A stretch of 60,837 bases of DNA from Streptomyces phaeochromogenes (lineage in GTDB: Bacteria; Actinomycetota; Actinomycetes; Streptomycetales; Streptomycetaceae). The notes beneath the pieces were generated by a model. The model did no database searches and was not told where the DNA came from. It worked only from the letters and a program-made list of their open reading frames with translations. This document shows positions 49,916 through 58,947 of the stretch, piece by piece. The DNA is taken from contig NZ_LIQZ01000303.1 of assembly GCF_001418655.1 (NCBI RefSeq), positions 1 to 60,837 of the forward strand. The letters are read 5' to 3'. The position numbers were made by a program, and so were the translations under genes. Position 1 is the first letter of the stretch; each line of letters opens with the position of its first letter.

Positions 49916-50884
49916 ATGAAGGCGATCGTTCAGGATGCCTACGGATCCGCGGACCTCCTGGAACTGCGCGACATCGACCGCCCCGTGCCCGGCGACGACG
50001 AGGTGCTCGTCGAGGTCCGCGCGGCCGGTGTCGGCCCCGAGGTGTGGCACCTCATGACGGGCCGGCCGTATGTGGCGCGCGTCGCCCTCGGACTTCGTAA
50101 GCCCAAGAACCCGGTACGGGGCTGGGACGGCGCCGGACGGGTCGAGGCTGTCGGCGCGAAGGTGATCGAGTTCAAGCCGGGCGACGAGGTCTTCGGCAAC
50201 TGCGAGGGCTCGTTCGCCCAGTACGCGCGCGCCAAGGCCGCGAAGATCGCCCCCAAACCGGCCAACCTCACCTTCGAACAGGCCGTCGCCCTCCCCGTCT
50301 CCGGCATGACCGCCCTCCAGGCCCTCAGCGGCAAGGGCCGTCCGCGGCCGGGCCAGAAGGTCCTCGTCATCGGCGCCTCCGGCGGTGTCGGCTGCTACGC
50401 CGTCCAGCTCGCCGCGATGTACGGCGCCGAGGTCACCGGCGTCTGCGGCCCCACGGGCGCGGACTTCGTACGCTCCCAGGGGGCCTCGCACGTCATCGAC
50501 TACACCCGCGAGGACATCACCGACGGCCCGCACCGCTACGACGTCATCGTCGACAACGCGGGCCTTCGCCCCCTGCCCGTCCTCCGCCGCGCCCTCACTC
50601 CGCGCGGCACCCTCGTCATCGTCGGCGGGGAGGGCGGGACCAGTTTCTTCGGCGGGATGAGCCGCGGCCTGCGGGCCGTCACGCTCTCACCGTTCGTCGG
50701 CCAGAACCTCCGCAACCTCATCTCGGTCGCGCGCCGCGAGGACCTGCTGACCCTCAAGGACCTCGCCGAGCAGGACAGGATCACCCCGCCCATCGACCGC
50801 ACGTACCCCCTCGCCGAGGCCGCCGACGCCCTCCGCCATCTGGAGAAGGGCCATCCCCGGGGCAAGATCGTCCTCACCGTCTGA
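49916..50884 (+). CDS. Zinc-free medium-chain reductase (quinone oxidoreductase-like)
   Basis: This 322-residue MDR-superfamily enzyme reduces quinones or enones with NADPH. The nucleotide loop VLVIGASGGVGCYAVQLA is clear. The zinc-ligand cysteines and histidine of alcohol dehydrogenases are absent, which places it in the quinone reductase branch. The start is ATG 49916, with AAGGGGAG upstream. It has no obvious partner gene. Confidence 0.9.
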   Translation: MKAIVQDAYGSADLLELRDIDRPVPGDDEVLVEVRAAGVGPEVWHLMTGRPYVARVALGLRKPKNPVRGWDGAGRVEAVGAKVIEFKPGDEVFGNCEGSFAQYARAKAAKIAPKPANLTFEQAVALPVSGMTALQALSGKGRPRPGQKVLVIGASGGVGCYAVQLAAMYGAEVTGVCGPTGADFVRSQGASHVIDYTREDITDGPHRYDVIVDNAGLRPLPVLRRALTPRGTLVIVGGEGGTSFFGGMSRGLRAVTLSPFVGQNLRNLISVARREDLLTLKDLAEQDRITPPIDRTYPLAEAADALRHLEKGHPRGKIVLTV

Positions 50885-50985
50885 ACCGGGTGGGGGCCCG
50901 GCGGGAGCCGTGCGAGGGCCCGGCGGGGCTCCGGCGGGGCTTCTCCTCATCCCGACGACCCCGCTGCCGCTCCCGCGGCGTCCGC

Positions 50986-51024
50986 GCTAAGGCACCTGCC
51001 CGATGCCCGGCCCTGGGCCTTAGC
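50986..51024. promoter_or_regulatory. Inverted repeat upstream of the MFS transporter
   Basis: Eight-base arms GCTAAGGC (50986-50993) and GCCTTAGC (51017-51024) lie 23 bases apart and end 16 bases before the transporter start. They could be a regulator site or an mRNA hairpin affecting translation. Confidence 0.4.
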
Positions 51025-51040
51025 CCCACGATGACCAGGC

Positions 51041-52303
51041 ATGACGACAAGGACATGGACGCGGACATGGGCGGTGACCCGTGTCCTGCGAGACCGCAAC
51101 GCGGGTCTGTATCTCGGTGGAGTCGTGGTCTCCGGGTTCGGCTCGTCGGCGATGTGGCTGGTGTCCGGGATCTGGGTGAAGGATCTGACGGGCTCGGACG
51201 GCCTGGCCGCCCTCTGCGTCTTCGCTCTCTGGGCGCCCACGCTGATCGGCCCGGCCCTCGGCACCCTCGCGGACCGCACCCGCCGCCGGCCCCTGCTGGT
51301 GTGGACGAACCTGGGCCTGGCCGCACTCCTGTTGCTCCTCTTCGCCGTCGACTCCCCCGGCACCCTGTGGATCCTCTTCGCCGTGCTCCTCGTCTACGGA
51401 GCGGCCGGTGTCGTCCACGACGCGGCGGAGTCGGCCCTGGTGGCCACGGCAGTCGACAAGCAGTTCCTCGGCGACTTCAACGGCCTGCGCATGACGGCCA
51501 ACGAGGGCATGAAACTCCTCGCCCCGCTCGCCGGAGCGGGCCTGTACGCGGCGTACGGGGGCGCCCGCGTCGCACTCCTGGACGCGGTCACGTTCGCCCT
51601 GGCCGCGGGCCTCTACACGCTCCTGCGCGTCCACGAGCCCAAGCCGCTCACGGCCTCCACCCCGGGCGGCTGGCGCGCCCAAACCGCGGAAGGCGCCCGC
51701 TACTTGTGGGGCCACGCGACCCTGCGCCCGCTGGTCCTCGCGGGCGGCACGACCATGCTCTTCTCGGGTGTCAACGGCGCGTTGATCTACGCGGTGGTGG
51801 AAGGCCTCGGCCACTCCCCCGCGTACGTGGGTGTCCTGTACGTCGCCCAGGGCGTCGGCTCGGTGGCGGTCGGGCTGGCCGCGGGCCCGCTCCTGCGCTG
51901 CCTGGGCGAACGCCGGTTCGCCGGATACGGCATCGCGCTCACCGCCGTGGCCGTGACGGCCCGCGCGCTCCCCTACGACGCGGTGGTCCTCGCCTCGGCC
52001 GCGGCGGTCGGCGTCGGACTCCCCTGCGTACTGATCGCGGCACTCACCGCGGTCCAGCGCGAGACACCGGACGCCCTGCTGGGCCGTACGACGGCGACCG
52101 CCAGCACACTGCTGTTCGCCCCGACCGCGGTGGGCCTCGCACTGGGCGCGGGTCTGGTCGAACTCGTCGACCACCGGGTGCTGTTGGCGGTGCTCGGGCT
52201 CGTACGGCTCGTGACGGTCGTGCCCCTGCTCCGAACTCAGCCGAGCCGCGCGAGCGCCTCCGTCACGAGCGACAGGTCCTCGTCGGACGCCAACCCCGCG
52301 TGA
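51041..52303 (+). CDS. MFS transporter (drug-export type)
   Basis: This 420-residue protein has about twelve membrane segments. The A-like motif after the second helix (LGTLADRTRRRPLLVWTNL) and the twofold hydrophobic pattern fit the major facilitator superfamily, close to MFS proteins annotated as efflux pumps. The last 67 bases overlap the 3' end of the convergent gene at 52237. A GTG at 51074 is an alternative start. Confidence 0.88.
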   Translation: MTTRTWTRTWAVTRVLRDRNAGLYLGGVVVSGFGSSAMWLVSGIWVKDLTGSDGLAALCVFALWAPTLIGPALGTLADRTRRRPLLVWTNLGLAALLLLLFAVDSPGTLWILFAVLLVYGAAGVVHDAAESALVATAVDKQFLGDFNGLRMTANEGMKLLAPLAGAGLYAAYGGARVALLDAVTFALAAGLYTLLRVHEPKPLTASTPGGWRAQTAEGARYLWGHATLRPLVLAGGTTMLFSGVNGALIYAVVEGLGHSPAYVGVLYVAQGVGSVAVGLAAGPLLRCLGERRFAGYGIALTAVAVTARALPYDAVVLASAAAVGVGLPCVLIAALTAVQRETPDALLGRTTATASTLLFAPTAVGLALGAGLVELVDHRVLLAVLGLVRLVTVVPLLRTQPSRASASVTSDRSSSDANPA

Positions 52304-53406
52304 TACAGCCGCACTTCGGTGGCTCCCAGCTCGACGGCCCGTGTCACGTCCTCGACGAGCGTCGCGGGACGGCCGCCCATTCCGCTCACCACGGTGAAGT
52401 TGGCGGCCAGTACGGCCCCGTCAACTCCCTGCCCGGCGAAGGGGATCAGCGGCTCGGGCCCGGCGGCGCACGGGACGACCACTCCGTCGGCGACCGACAG
52501 GATGTGCCCGGGGTCCACACCGACGTTCGCACCGACGCGGTAGGAGACCGGGTCCGCGTGCAGCAGGATCTGGAACCCCTCCGGCGCGGCCTCGCGTACG
52601 GCGAGGACGGCCTCCGTCTGGAGGGACCGGGCGACCGAGTCCCGCCACGCGCGCGTGGCCGTCGCGAGCTCGGCGCCGAGCAGTTTCTCCACGTCCTCCC
52701 AGCCCTCGACGGGAGCCTCGCCCCGCCACACGGGCTCCAGGGCGCGCCGGACCGAGGCGGCCAACTCGTCGGGGTCGAGCCCCAGTCGCGTACAGCCGTC
52801 CCGACAGGAGGGGCAGAAGCACAGCGACATCAGGTACGTGCCGGCGTCCCCGAGTGCCACGCCCGCCGTCTTGTCGTGGGCGTGCAGATGCGGGAGCCCG
52901 TACCAGCCGAGGGACTCCAGCTCCGTGCCCGAGGCGCCGGGCCTGATCGCCGCCTCGACGGCCAGATCGACGAGGTACGCGCGCGTGTCGGGCTGCGCGA
53001 CGCAGGGCGCCCACGCATAGCGGTCCCCATAGGCGTTGACCACCGAGGTGTCCGGAAACTCCACGCCCATACGGGAGTTGTGCGCGAGCACCACCCAGGT
53101 GTGCACGTCGAGCCCCGCCCCCGCGAGAGCCGACGCGGCCTCCCCGTACGCGTCCCCGGGCGCCCAGTCCCCGGCGGCGTACGGCCGGAGCCTGCGGCCC
53201 TGCCACCGTGCGGCGTCCGTCGGGTAGAGCACGGAGGCGTGCTGTGCGGTGACGATGCGGTGCCTGGGGTGGCGGGGGGTCAGGGCGCGCGTGGAGTGGT
53301 ACGCGGAGGCGAGCGTCGCCTGCCGCACGCCGAGCCCGGCGATGCGGGCCGCCGCGTCGGGGTCGCCGTTGACGTCCCACGGATAGACGAAGGTCGACGC
53401 CTTCAC
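52237..53406 (-). CDS. Conserved protein of unknown function coupled to kdgD
   Basis: This 389-residue cytoplasmic protein matches no family I can name with confidence. Alternating strands and helices suggest a TIM barrel, possibly of glycosidase-like type. Notable points are acidic and histidine residues in TELESLGWYGLPHLHAHDK (about 161-179), a cysteine cluster C196-x-C198-x2-C201-x3-C205 that could bind a metal or Fe-S cluster, and PWDVNGDP at the start. It overlaps the kdgD stop by four bases (ATGA), so it probably works in uronate or galactarate metabolism. Confidence 0.8.
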   Translation of the reverse strand: MKASTFVYPWDVNGDPDAAARIAGLGVRQATLASAYHSTRALTPRHPRHRIVTAQHASVLYPTDAARWQGRRLRPYAAGDWAPGDAYGEAASALAGAGLDVHTWVVLAHNSRMGVEFPDTSVVNAYGDRYAWAPCVAQPDTRAYLVDLAVEAAIRPGASGTELESLGWYGLPHLHAHDKTAGVALGDAGTYLMSLCFCPSCRDGCTRLGLDPDELAASVRRALEPVWRGEAPVEGWEDVEKLLGAELATATRAWRDSVARSLQTEAVLAVREAAPEGFQILLHADPVSYRVGANVGVDPGHILSVADGVVVPCAAGPEPLIPFAGQGVDGAVLAANFTVVSGMGGRPATLVEDVTRAVELGATEVRLYHAGLASDEDLSLVTEALARLG

Positions 53407-54344
53407 TTGCTCTCCTCCAGAAGCGCGTAGCCCCGCTCGATGAGCTGGGCGAGCTGCTTGACGTGGTCCTCGGAAGGCTCGTGCAGCGGCGGCCGTACCT
53501 CGCCCACGTCGAGCCCCCGCAGCCGTACGCCCGCCTTGACCAGCGAGACGGCGTACCCGCGGCCCTGTGCGCGCAGTTCGACGAGCGGCCGGTAGAAGCC
53601 GTCGAGGAGCCGGTTCACGGTGGCGTCGTCGCCGGAGCCCAGGGCCTGGTGGAAGGCGAGGCCGATCTCGGGCGCGAAGCAGAAGACGGCGGAGGAGTAC
53701 AGCGTGATGCCGATGCCGCGGTAGGCGAGACCGGTGAGCTCGGCGGTCGGCAGCCCGTTGAAGTAGAGGAAGTCGCCCCGGTACTCGGACCGCACGGCGC
53801 TCACGATGCGCTGCATCAGGTCGAGGTCGCCGAGCCCGTCCTTGAAGCCGATGATCCCCTCGGCGCGGGCCAGCGAGACGACGGTGTCAGGCGTGAACAC
53901 GGCGTTGTCCCGCTGGTACACGATGACGTCGAGCGAGGTGGCTGCGGCCAGTTCCGTGTAGTGCCGCAGCAGCCCCTCCTGCCCGGCGACGACGAGATAG
54001 GGCGGCATGGCGAGCAGCCCGTCCGCGCCCGCCTCCTCGGCGAGCCGCGCGTACCGCACGGCGAGCGCGGTCCCGTACCCGGCGCCCGCGACGACAGGGA
54101 CGCGGCCCGCCGTCTCCTCGACGGCCGCCCGTACGCACTCCTGGAACTCCTCGGGCGTGAGCGCGTGGAACTCCCCGGTTCCGCAGCAGGCGAAGACGGC
54201 GGCGGCCCCGGCCTCGACGCCCCGCCGGACGTGCTCGCGGTAGACGCCGAGGTCGACGGCTCCGTCGCGGTCGTACGCGGTGACGGGGAAGAACAGCGGC
54301 CCGCTCGGGATACTGAGTCGACTGGCAAGGGGGGCTGACGTCAC
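53403..54344 (-). CDS. kdgD: 5-dehydro-4-deoxyglucarate dehydratase
   Basis: This 313-residue DapA-superfamily enzyme converts 5-keto-4-deoxy-D-glucarate to 2,5-dioxopentanoate plus CO2 and water. The Schiff-base Lys168 lies in IIGFKDGLGD, the motif typical of this decarboxylating dehydratase, with Tyr143 in VIVYQRDN. The dioxopentanoate would go to the dehydrogenase at 11360-12889. It is divergent from uronate dehydrogenase, with a 282-base shared promoter region. Confidence 0.92.
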   Translation of the reverse strand: MTSAPLASRLSIPSGPLFFPVTAYDRDGAVDLGVYREHVRRGVEAGAAAVFACCGTGEFHALTPEEFQECVRAAVEETAGRVPVVAGAGYGTALAVRYARLAEEAGADGLLAMPPYLVVAGQEGLLRHYTELAAATSLDVIVYQRDNAVFTPDTVVSLARAEGIIGFKDGLGDLDLMQRIVSAVRSEYRGDFLYFNGLPTAELTGLAYRGIGITLYSSAVFCFAPEIGLAFHQALGSGDDATVNRLLDGFYRPLVELRAQGRGYAVSLVKAGVRLRGLDVGEVRPPLHEPSEDHVKQLAQLIERGYALLEESK

Positions 54345-54539
54345 GGGCTCTCCCTAGAGCATGAGCATGCACGCACACGCCGGCTCGTGCACGTTTCTGA
54401 TCCATGTCCATATCCCTGAACACTTCCACGCTAAGGCGCCCTCTTGGGGGCGGTCAAGCGGGGCAACATGCATTGCGGGAGCAACAAGGGAGCAGAAAGA
54501 GCACGGAAGGGGAGCGGATCCCACCACTGCGCGCGACAC

Positions 54540-54569
54540 TTGACGCGGTCCGTCGACGATCCATAGCGT
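54540..54569 (+). promoter_or_regulatory. Candidate promoter of the uronate dehydrogenase gene
   Basis: TTGACG (54540-54545), an 18-base spacer and TAGCGT (54564-54569) resemble a streptomycete vegetative promoter and lie 58 bases before the uronate dehydrogenase start. The rest of 54345-54626 must also hold the kdgD promoter, which I could not place. Confidence 0.5.
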
Positions 54570-54626
54570 GTCCACGGATGTGAATGCCGTACACGATGAC
54601 GGCTGCCGATTCAAGGAGACCCGAGG

Positions 54627-55451
54627 ATGCCCGCTCCCCGCACCGTTCTGCTCACCGGCGCCGCCGGCGGTCTCGGCACCCTGATGCGAGGACTGCTGCC
54701 CGCCTACGGCTACGAGCTGCGGCTCCTCGATCTGCTCCCGATCGACGGCGAGCCGGGCGCGGTCACCGCGGACCTCGGCGACAAGGAGGCCCTGCGCGAG
54801 GCCGTGCGGGGCGTGGACGCGATCATCCACCTCGCGGGCATATCCCTGGAGTCCACCTTCGAGAAGATCCTCCAGGCGAACATCCAGGGCACGTACAACC
54901 TGTACGAGGCGGCGCGCGAGGAGGGTGTCCCGCGCATCGTCTTCGCCTCCTCCAACCACGCGGTCGGCTATGCCCCGCACCCCGAGGGCGAGGCGCCGCA
55001 CGCCCCGGAGACGCTCATCCCCATCGACACCCCGCGCCGCCCGGACACCTTCTACGGCCTGTCGAAGTCGTTCGGCGAGGACCTGGCGCAGTTCTACTGG
55101 GACAAGCACGGCCTGGAGACCGTCTCCGTGCGGATCGGCTCCTGCTTCATGGAGCCGACCAGTGTGCGCATGCTGTCCGTCTGGATGAGCCCCGGCGACG
55201 GCGCCCGCCTCTTCCACGCGGCCCTGACCGCCGAGGACGTCGAGCACACCGTCGTCTACGGCTCCTCCGCGAACACCCGCCTGTGGTGGGACCTGACCAC
55301 CGCCCGGGGGCTCGGCTACGAGCCGCAGGACGACTCCGAGCAGTACGCCGAGAAGCTGATCGCCGAGCAGGGCGAGCTGGACCCGCGGAACCCGGACCAC
55401 ACCCGTCTGGGCGGCCACTTCGTGACCAACCCGCCGGTCTGGCCGTACTGA
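54627..55451 (+). CDS. udh: NAD-dependent uronate dehydrogenase
   Basis: This 274-residue short-chain dehydrogenase of the extended type oxidises D-galacturonate or D-glucuronate to the aldaro-lactone. The dinucleotide loop GAAGGLG is at residues 11-17, and the catalytic Tyr143-x3-Lys147 is in FYGLSKSFGE. SSNHAVGY and the RIGSCF segment are typical of Udh. The start is ATG 54627 after AAGGAG. It is divergent from kdgD and opens the oxidative uronate pathway. The middle steps (lactonase, galactarate dehydratase) are not obvious in the window. Confidence 0.93.
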   Translation: MPAPRTVLLTGAAGGLGTLMRGLLPAYGYELRLLDLLPIDGEPGAVTADLGDKEALREAVRGVDAIIHLAGISLESTFEKILQANIQGTYNLYEAAREEGVPRIVFASSNHAVGYAPHPEGEAPHAPETLIPIDTPRRPDTFYGLSKSFGEDLAQFYWDKHGLETVSVRIGSCFMEPTSVRMLSVWMSPGDGARLFHAALTAEDVEHTVVYGSSANTRLWWDLTTARGLGYEPQDDSEQYAEKLIAEQGELDPRNPDHTRLGGHFVTNPPVWPY

Positions 55452-55756
55452 CCCTCGCGCCCGGACCAAGGATCCCGTTCGGCCACACAGGCCACCGCCG
55501 GCACGTCCGGCCACCACGCAAGGACCGCCTCACAGGGCGAGCGGGCACCGAACGGGCCCGCCCGCCCCGCCTTTCGGGCATGCCCACTGCCCGAATTCCG
55601 CTCCATCGCAGGTCCGGCACGGGCAGCCGTCGCTCGTTACGGTCACATACGGGCGCCATCGGGCTCGCAACAGACCTGGTCAGTGGCGCGCACCCGCTGT
55701 AGAACTTCCCCCATGGGCCCCACCGGGCCCGAACGGGCAGTGAGCACGGAGAGCGG
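55452..55756. other. Intergenic region before the DeoR regulator
   Basis: These 305 bases hold no gene I can support. GGGCCC-CACC-GGGCCC at 55715-55730 is the most symmetric element and lies near the presumed promoter of the regulator. I see no clear terminator after udh. Confidence 0.5.
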
Positions 55757-56527
55757 GTGTCGGGCATGAGCGCGGAAGAACGTCAGCGGGAGATCGTGAA
55801 GAGCGCCCGCCGCACCGGCGCCGTCGACGTGAACGAGCTCGCCGCCGAGCTGGGCGTCGCCAAGGAGACCGTACGACGGGATCTGCGCGCCCTGGAGGAC
55901 CACGGACTCGTCCGCCGTACGCACGGCGGCGCCTATCCGGTGGAGAGCGCCGGCTTCGAGACGACGCTCGCCTTCCGCGCCACCAGCCATGTGCCCGAGA
56001 AGCGCCGGATCGCGTCCGCCGCGGCCGAGCTGCTCGGGGACGCCGAGACGGTCTTCGTCGACGAGGGGTTCACCCCGCAGCTCATCGCCGAATCACTGCC
56101 CCGGGACCGGCCGCTGACCGTGGTCACCGCGTCCCTGGCCACCGCGGGAGCGCTCGCCGAGGCCGACAACACGACGGTGCTGCTGCTCGGCGGCCGGGTC
56201 AGGCCCGGCACCCTCGCGACCGTCGACCACTGGACGACGAAGATGCTCGCCGGGTTCGTCATCGACCTGGCGTTCATCGGAGCCAACGGCATCTCGCGCG
56301 AACACGGCCTCACCACCCCCGACCCGGCCGTCAGCGAGGTCAAGTCACAGGCCATCCGGGCCGCCCGGCGCACGGTGTTCGCGGGGGTGCACACCAAGTT
56401 CGGTGCCGTGAGCTTCTGCCGGTTCGCGGAGATCAGTGCGCTGGAGGCGATCGTCACCAGCACCTTCCTCCCCACGTCCGAGGCCCACCGCTACTCGATG
56501 CAGGGCCCCCAGGTCATCCGGGTCTGA
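55757..56527 (+). CDS. DeoR/GlpR-family transcriptional regulator
   Basis: This 256-residue repressor has an N-terminal DeoR helix-turn-helix (about 8-60, VDVNELAAELGVAKETVRRDL) and a sugar-phosphate-sensing DeoRC domain containing VDEGFTPQLIAE, LLLGGRVRPGT and DLAFIGANG. It lies directly upstream of a polyol-type ABC operon in the same direction and probably represses it until a phosphorylated sugar or polyol appears. The start is GTG 55757 or ATG 55766. Confidence 0.91.
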   Translation: MSGMSAEERQREIVKSARRTGAVDVNELAAELGVAKETVRRDLRALEDHGLVRRTHGGAYPVESAGFETTLAFRATSHVPEKRRIASAAAELLGDAETVFVDEGFTPQLIAESLPRDRPLTVVTASLATAGALAEADNTTVLLLGGRVRPGTLATVDHWTTKMLAGFVIDLAFIGANGISREHGLTTPDPAVSEVKSQAIRAARRTVFAGVHTKFGAVSFCRFAEISALEAIVTSTFLPTSEAHRYSMQGPQVIRV

Positions 56528-56641
56528 AACAGAGACCGCACCCCAGTCCCCCCAAAGAGTTCGAAAAGCCAACTGACCCACTACAGAGGCACCACACTCC
56601 CCGCGCCATCCCATATGTACTGAAAAATCCAGGAGCGATCC

Positions 56642-58012
56642 ATGCGAACCCAGAGCCGACGGAGGCCGCGCGCGACGCTCGTCGCGGTCGCCGCAGGGAC
56701 GCTGCTCGCCCCGCTGCTCTCCGGTTGCTGGGCCGGAGCGGGCGGAGCGGGCTCCGGTGGCAACTCCATCAATGTCCTCATGGTCAACAACCCGCAGATG
56801 GTGGAGCTGCAGAAGCTCACCGCCGCCCACTTCACCAAGGAGACCGGCATCAAGGTGAACTTCACCGTGCTGCCGGAGAACGACGTCCGCGACAAGATCA
56901 GCCAGGACTTCGCCAACCAGGCCGGCCAGTACGACGTCGCGACGCTCTCCAACTACGAGATACCGATCTACGCCAAGAACGACTGGCTGCACGAGATGGA
57001 CTCGTACGTCGCGAAGGACCCGGCGTACGACGAGCAGGACGTCCTCAAGCCCATGCGCCAGTCCCTCACCGCGGACGACGGCAAGCTCTACGGACAGCCC
57101 TTCTACGGCGAGTCGTCCTTCCTGATGTACCGCAAGGACGTGTTCGAGGCGAAGGGCCTCACCATGCCCGATCGCCCCACCTGGACCCAGGTGGCCGACC
57201 TCGCGGCCAAGGCCGACGGCGCCGAGTCGGGCATGAAGGGCATCTGTCTGCGCGGCCTGCCCGGCTGGGGCGAGGTCATGGCCCCGCTCACCACGGTCGT
57301 GAACACCTTCGGCGGCACCTGGTTCGACAAGAGCTGGAAGGCACGGCTCGACTCCCCCGAGTGGGAACGGGCGGTGAAGTTCTACGTGGACCTCGTCCGC
57401 GACCACGGCGAGGCGGGCGCACCCCAGGCCGGCTTCGCCGAGTGCCTCAACAACATGACCCAGGGCAAGGTCGCCATGTGGTACGACGCCACGTCCGCGG
57501 CCGGTTCCCTGGAGTCCGCCAAGTCCCCGGTCAAGGGCAAGATCGGCTACGTGCCGGCGCCCGTCGAGAAGACCGATTCCTCCGGCTGGCTCTACACCTG
57601 GGCCTGGGGCATCCAGGACGCGTCCCGGAACCCCGACAAGGCCTGGAAGTTCGTCTCCTGGGCGTCCAGCAAGGAGTACGAGCAGCTGGTCGGCGACGAG
57701 ATCGGCTGGTCCAACGTCCCGGCCGGCAAGCGCGCCTCCACGTACACGAACGCCGACTACCGCAAGGAGGCCGGCGCCTTCCAGGAGATGACCAAGGAGG
57801 CCATCGAGGGCGCCAGGCCCACCGACCCCGGCGTACAGCCGCGGCCCGCGCCCGGCATCCAGTTCGTCGGCATCCCCGAGTTCACCGATCTCGGCACCAA
57901 GGTCTCGCAGGAGATCAGCGCGGCCATCGCCGGACGCCAGTCCGTCGAGTCGGCCCTGAACAAGTCCCAGAAGCTGGCCGAGGAGATCGCCGAGGAGTAC
58001 GAGGGACGATGA
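56642..58012 (+). CDS. Polyol/sugar ABC transporter solute-binding lipoprotein
   Basis: This 456-residue binding protein has a lipobox cysteine at about residue 29 (APLLSGC). The mature part begins with VLMVNNPQMVELQKLTAAHFTKETGI, a start seen in sorbitol/mannitol-binding proteins. AGGAGCG precedes ATG 56642. It overlaps the first permease by four bases and is the first gene of a binding protein-permease-permease-dehydrogenase operon. Confidence 0.92.
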   Translation: MRTQSRRRPRATLVAVAAGTLLAPLLSGCWAGAGGAGSGGNSINVLMVNNPQMVELQKLTAAHFTKETGIKVNFTVLPENDVRDKISQDFANQAGQYDVATLSNYEIPIYAKNDWLHEMDSYVAKDPAYDEQDVLKPMRQSLTADDGKLYGQPFYGESSFLMYRKDVFEAKGLTMPDRPTWTQVADLAAKADGAESGMKGICLRGLPGWGEVMAPLTTVVNTFGGTWFDKSWKARLDSPEWERAVKFYVDLVRDHGEAGAPQAGFAECLNNMTQGKVAMWYDATSAAGSLESAKSPVKGKIGYVPAPVEKTDSSGWLYTWAWGIQDASRNPDKAWKFVSWASSKEYEQLVGDEIGWSNVPAGKRASTYTNADYRKEAGAFQEMTKEAIEGARPTDPGVQPRPAPGIQFVGIPEFTDLGTKVSQEISAAIAGRQSVESALNKSQKLAEEIAEEYEGR

Positions 58013-58947
58013 CCGCCACAACAACGGCTCCCATAGCCGCACCATCCGTACACACCGAGAAGCGTCCCTCGGGCCGCATGCGCGCCTGGGCGACCCGGGC
58101 CCCGCTCCTCCCCGCCCTGATCTTCATGATCGCCGTGACCCAGCTCCCGTTCGTGGCCACGCTGGTGATCTCCTTCTTCGACTGGAACTCCCTCTACCCG
58201 GACGCCCGAAGCTTCACCGGCTTCGGCAACTACACCGAGGTCCTCACCGACGCGGCCCTGCGCAAGTCGGTCTGGACGACCATCCTGCTGACGGTCACCG
58301 TCGTCCTGGCCAGCCTGATCCTCGGCCTGGGCCTCGCCCTCCTCCTGGACCGGAAGTTCCGGGGCCGCGGTGTGGTCCGTACGCTCCTGATCGCACCCTT
58401 CCTCGTGGTCCCCGTGGCGGCTGCCCTGCTCTGGAAGCATGTGCTCTACAACCCTGAATACGGCCTGCTCAATGGGTTGTTGCACTATGTGGGCGGACCA
58501 CAGCCGGACTGGATCTCCAACACTCCGCTGCTCGCCGTCGAGATGTCCCTCATCTGGCAGTGGACGCCCTTCATGATGCTGATCCTGCTGGCGGGCCTGC
58601 AGAGCCGCGACCACCAGCAGATCGAGGCGGCCAAGGTGGACGGCGCGGGCCCCTGGCAGGTCTTCCGCTATCTGACCCTGCCCCACCTGCGCCGCTACCT
58701 CGAACTGGGCGCCCTGCTGGGCTCGATCTACATCGTCCAGAACTTCGACGCGGTCTTCACCATCACATCCGGCGGCCTGGGCACCGCGAACCTGCCCTAC
58801 ACCGTCTACCAGAGCTTCTACCAGGCCCACGAGAACGGCCTCGCCTCCGCGGCCGGCGTCCTGGTCGTCATCGGCTCGATCATCATCGCGACCTTCGCGC
58901 TGCGCGTGGTCTCGTCCCTGTTCCGCGAGGAGGTGGGCCGCGCATGA
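58009..58947 (+). CDS. Polyol/sugar ABC transporter permease (MalF/SmoF type)
   Basis: This 312-residue membrane permease has six hydrophobic segments and an EAA loop (IEAAKVDGAGPWQVFRYLTLPHL). It overlaps the binding-protein gene and the second permease gene by four bases each (ATGA). No ATPase gene is present, so a shared MsiK-type ATPase is inferred. Confidence 0.93.
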   Translation: MTATTTAPIAAPSVHTEKRPSGRMRAWATRAPLLPALIFMIAVTQLPFVATLVISFFDWNSLYPDARSFTGFGNYTEVLTDAALRKSVWTTILLTVTVVLASLILGLGLALLLDRKFRGRGVVRTLLIAPFLVVPVAAALLWKHVLYNPEYGLLNGLLHYVGGPQPDWISNTPLLAVEMSLIWQWTPFMMLILLAGLQSRDHQQIEAAKVDGAGPWQVFRYLTLPHLRRYLELGALLGSIYIVQNFDAVFTITSGGLGTANLPYTVYQSFYQAHENGLASAAGVLVVIGSIIIATFALRVVSSLFREEVGRA

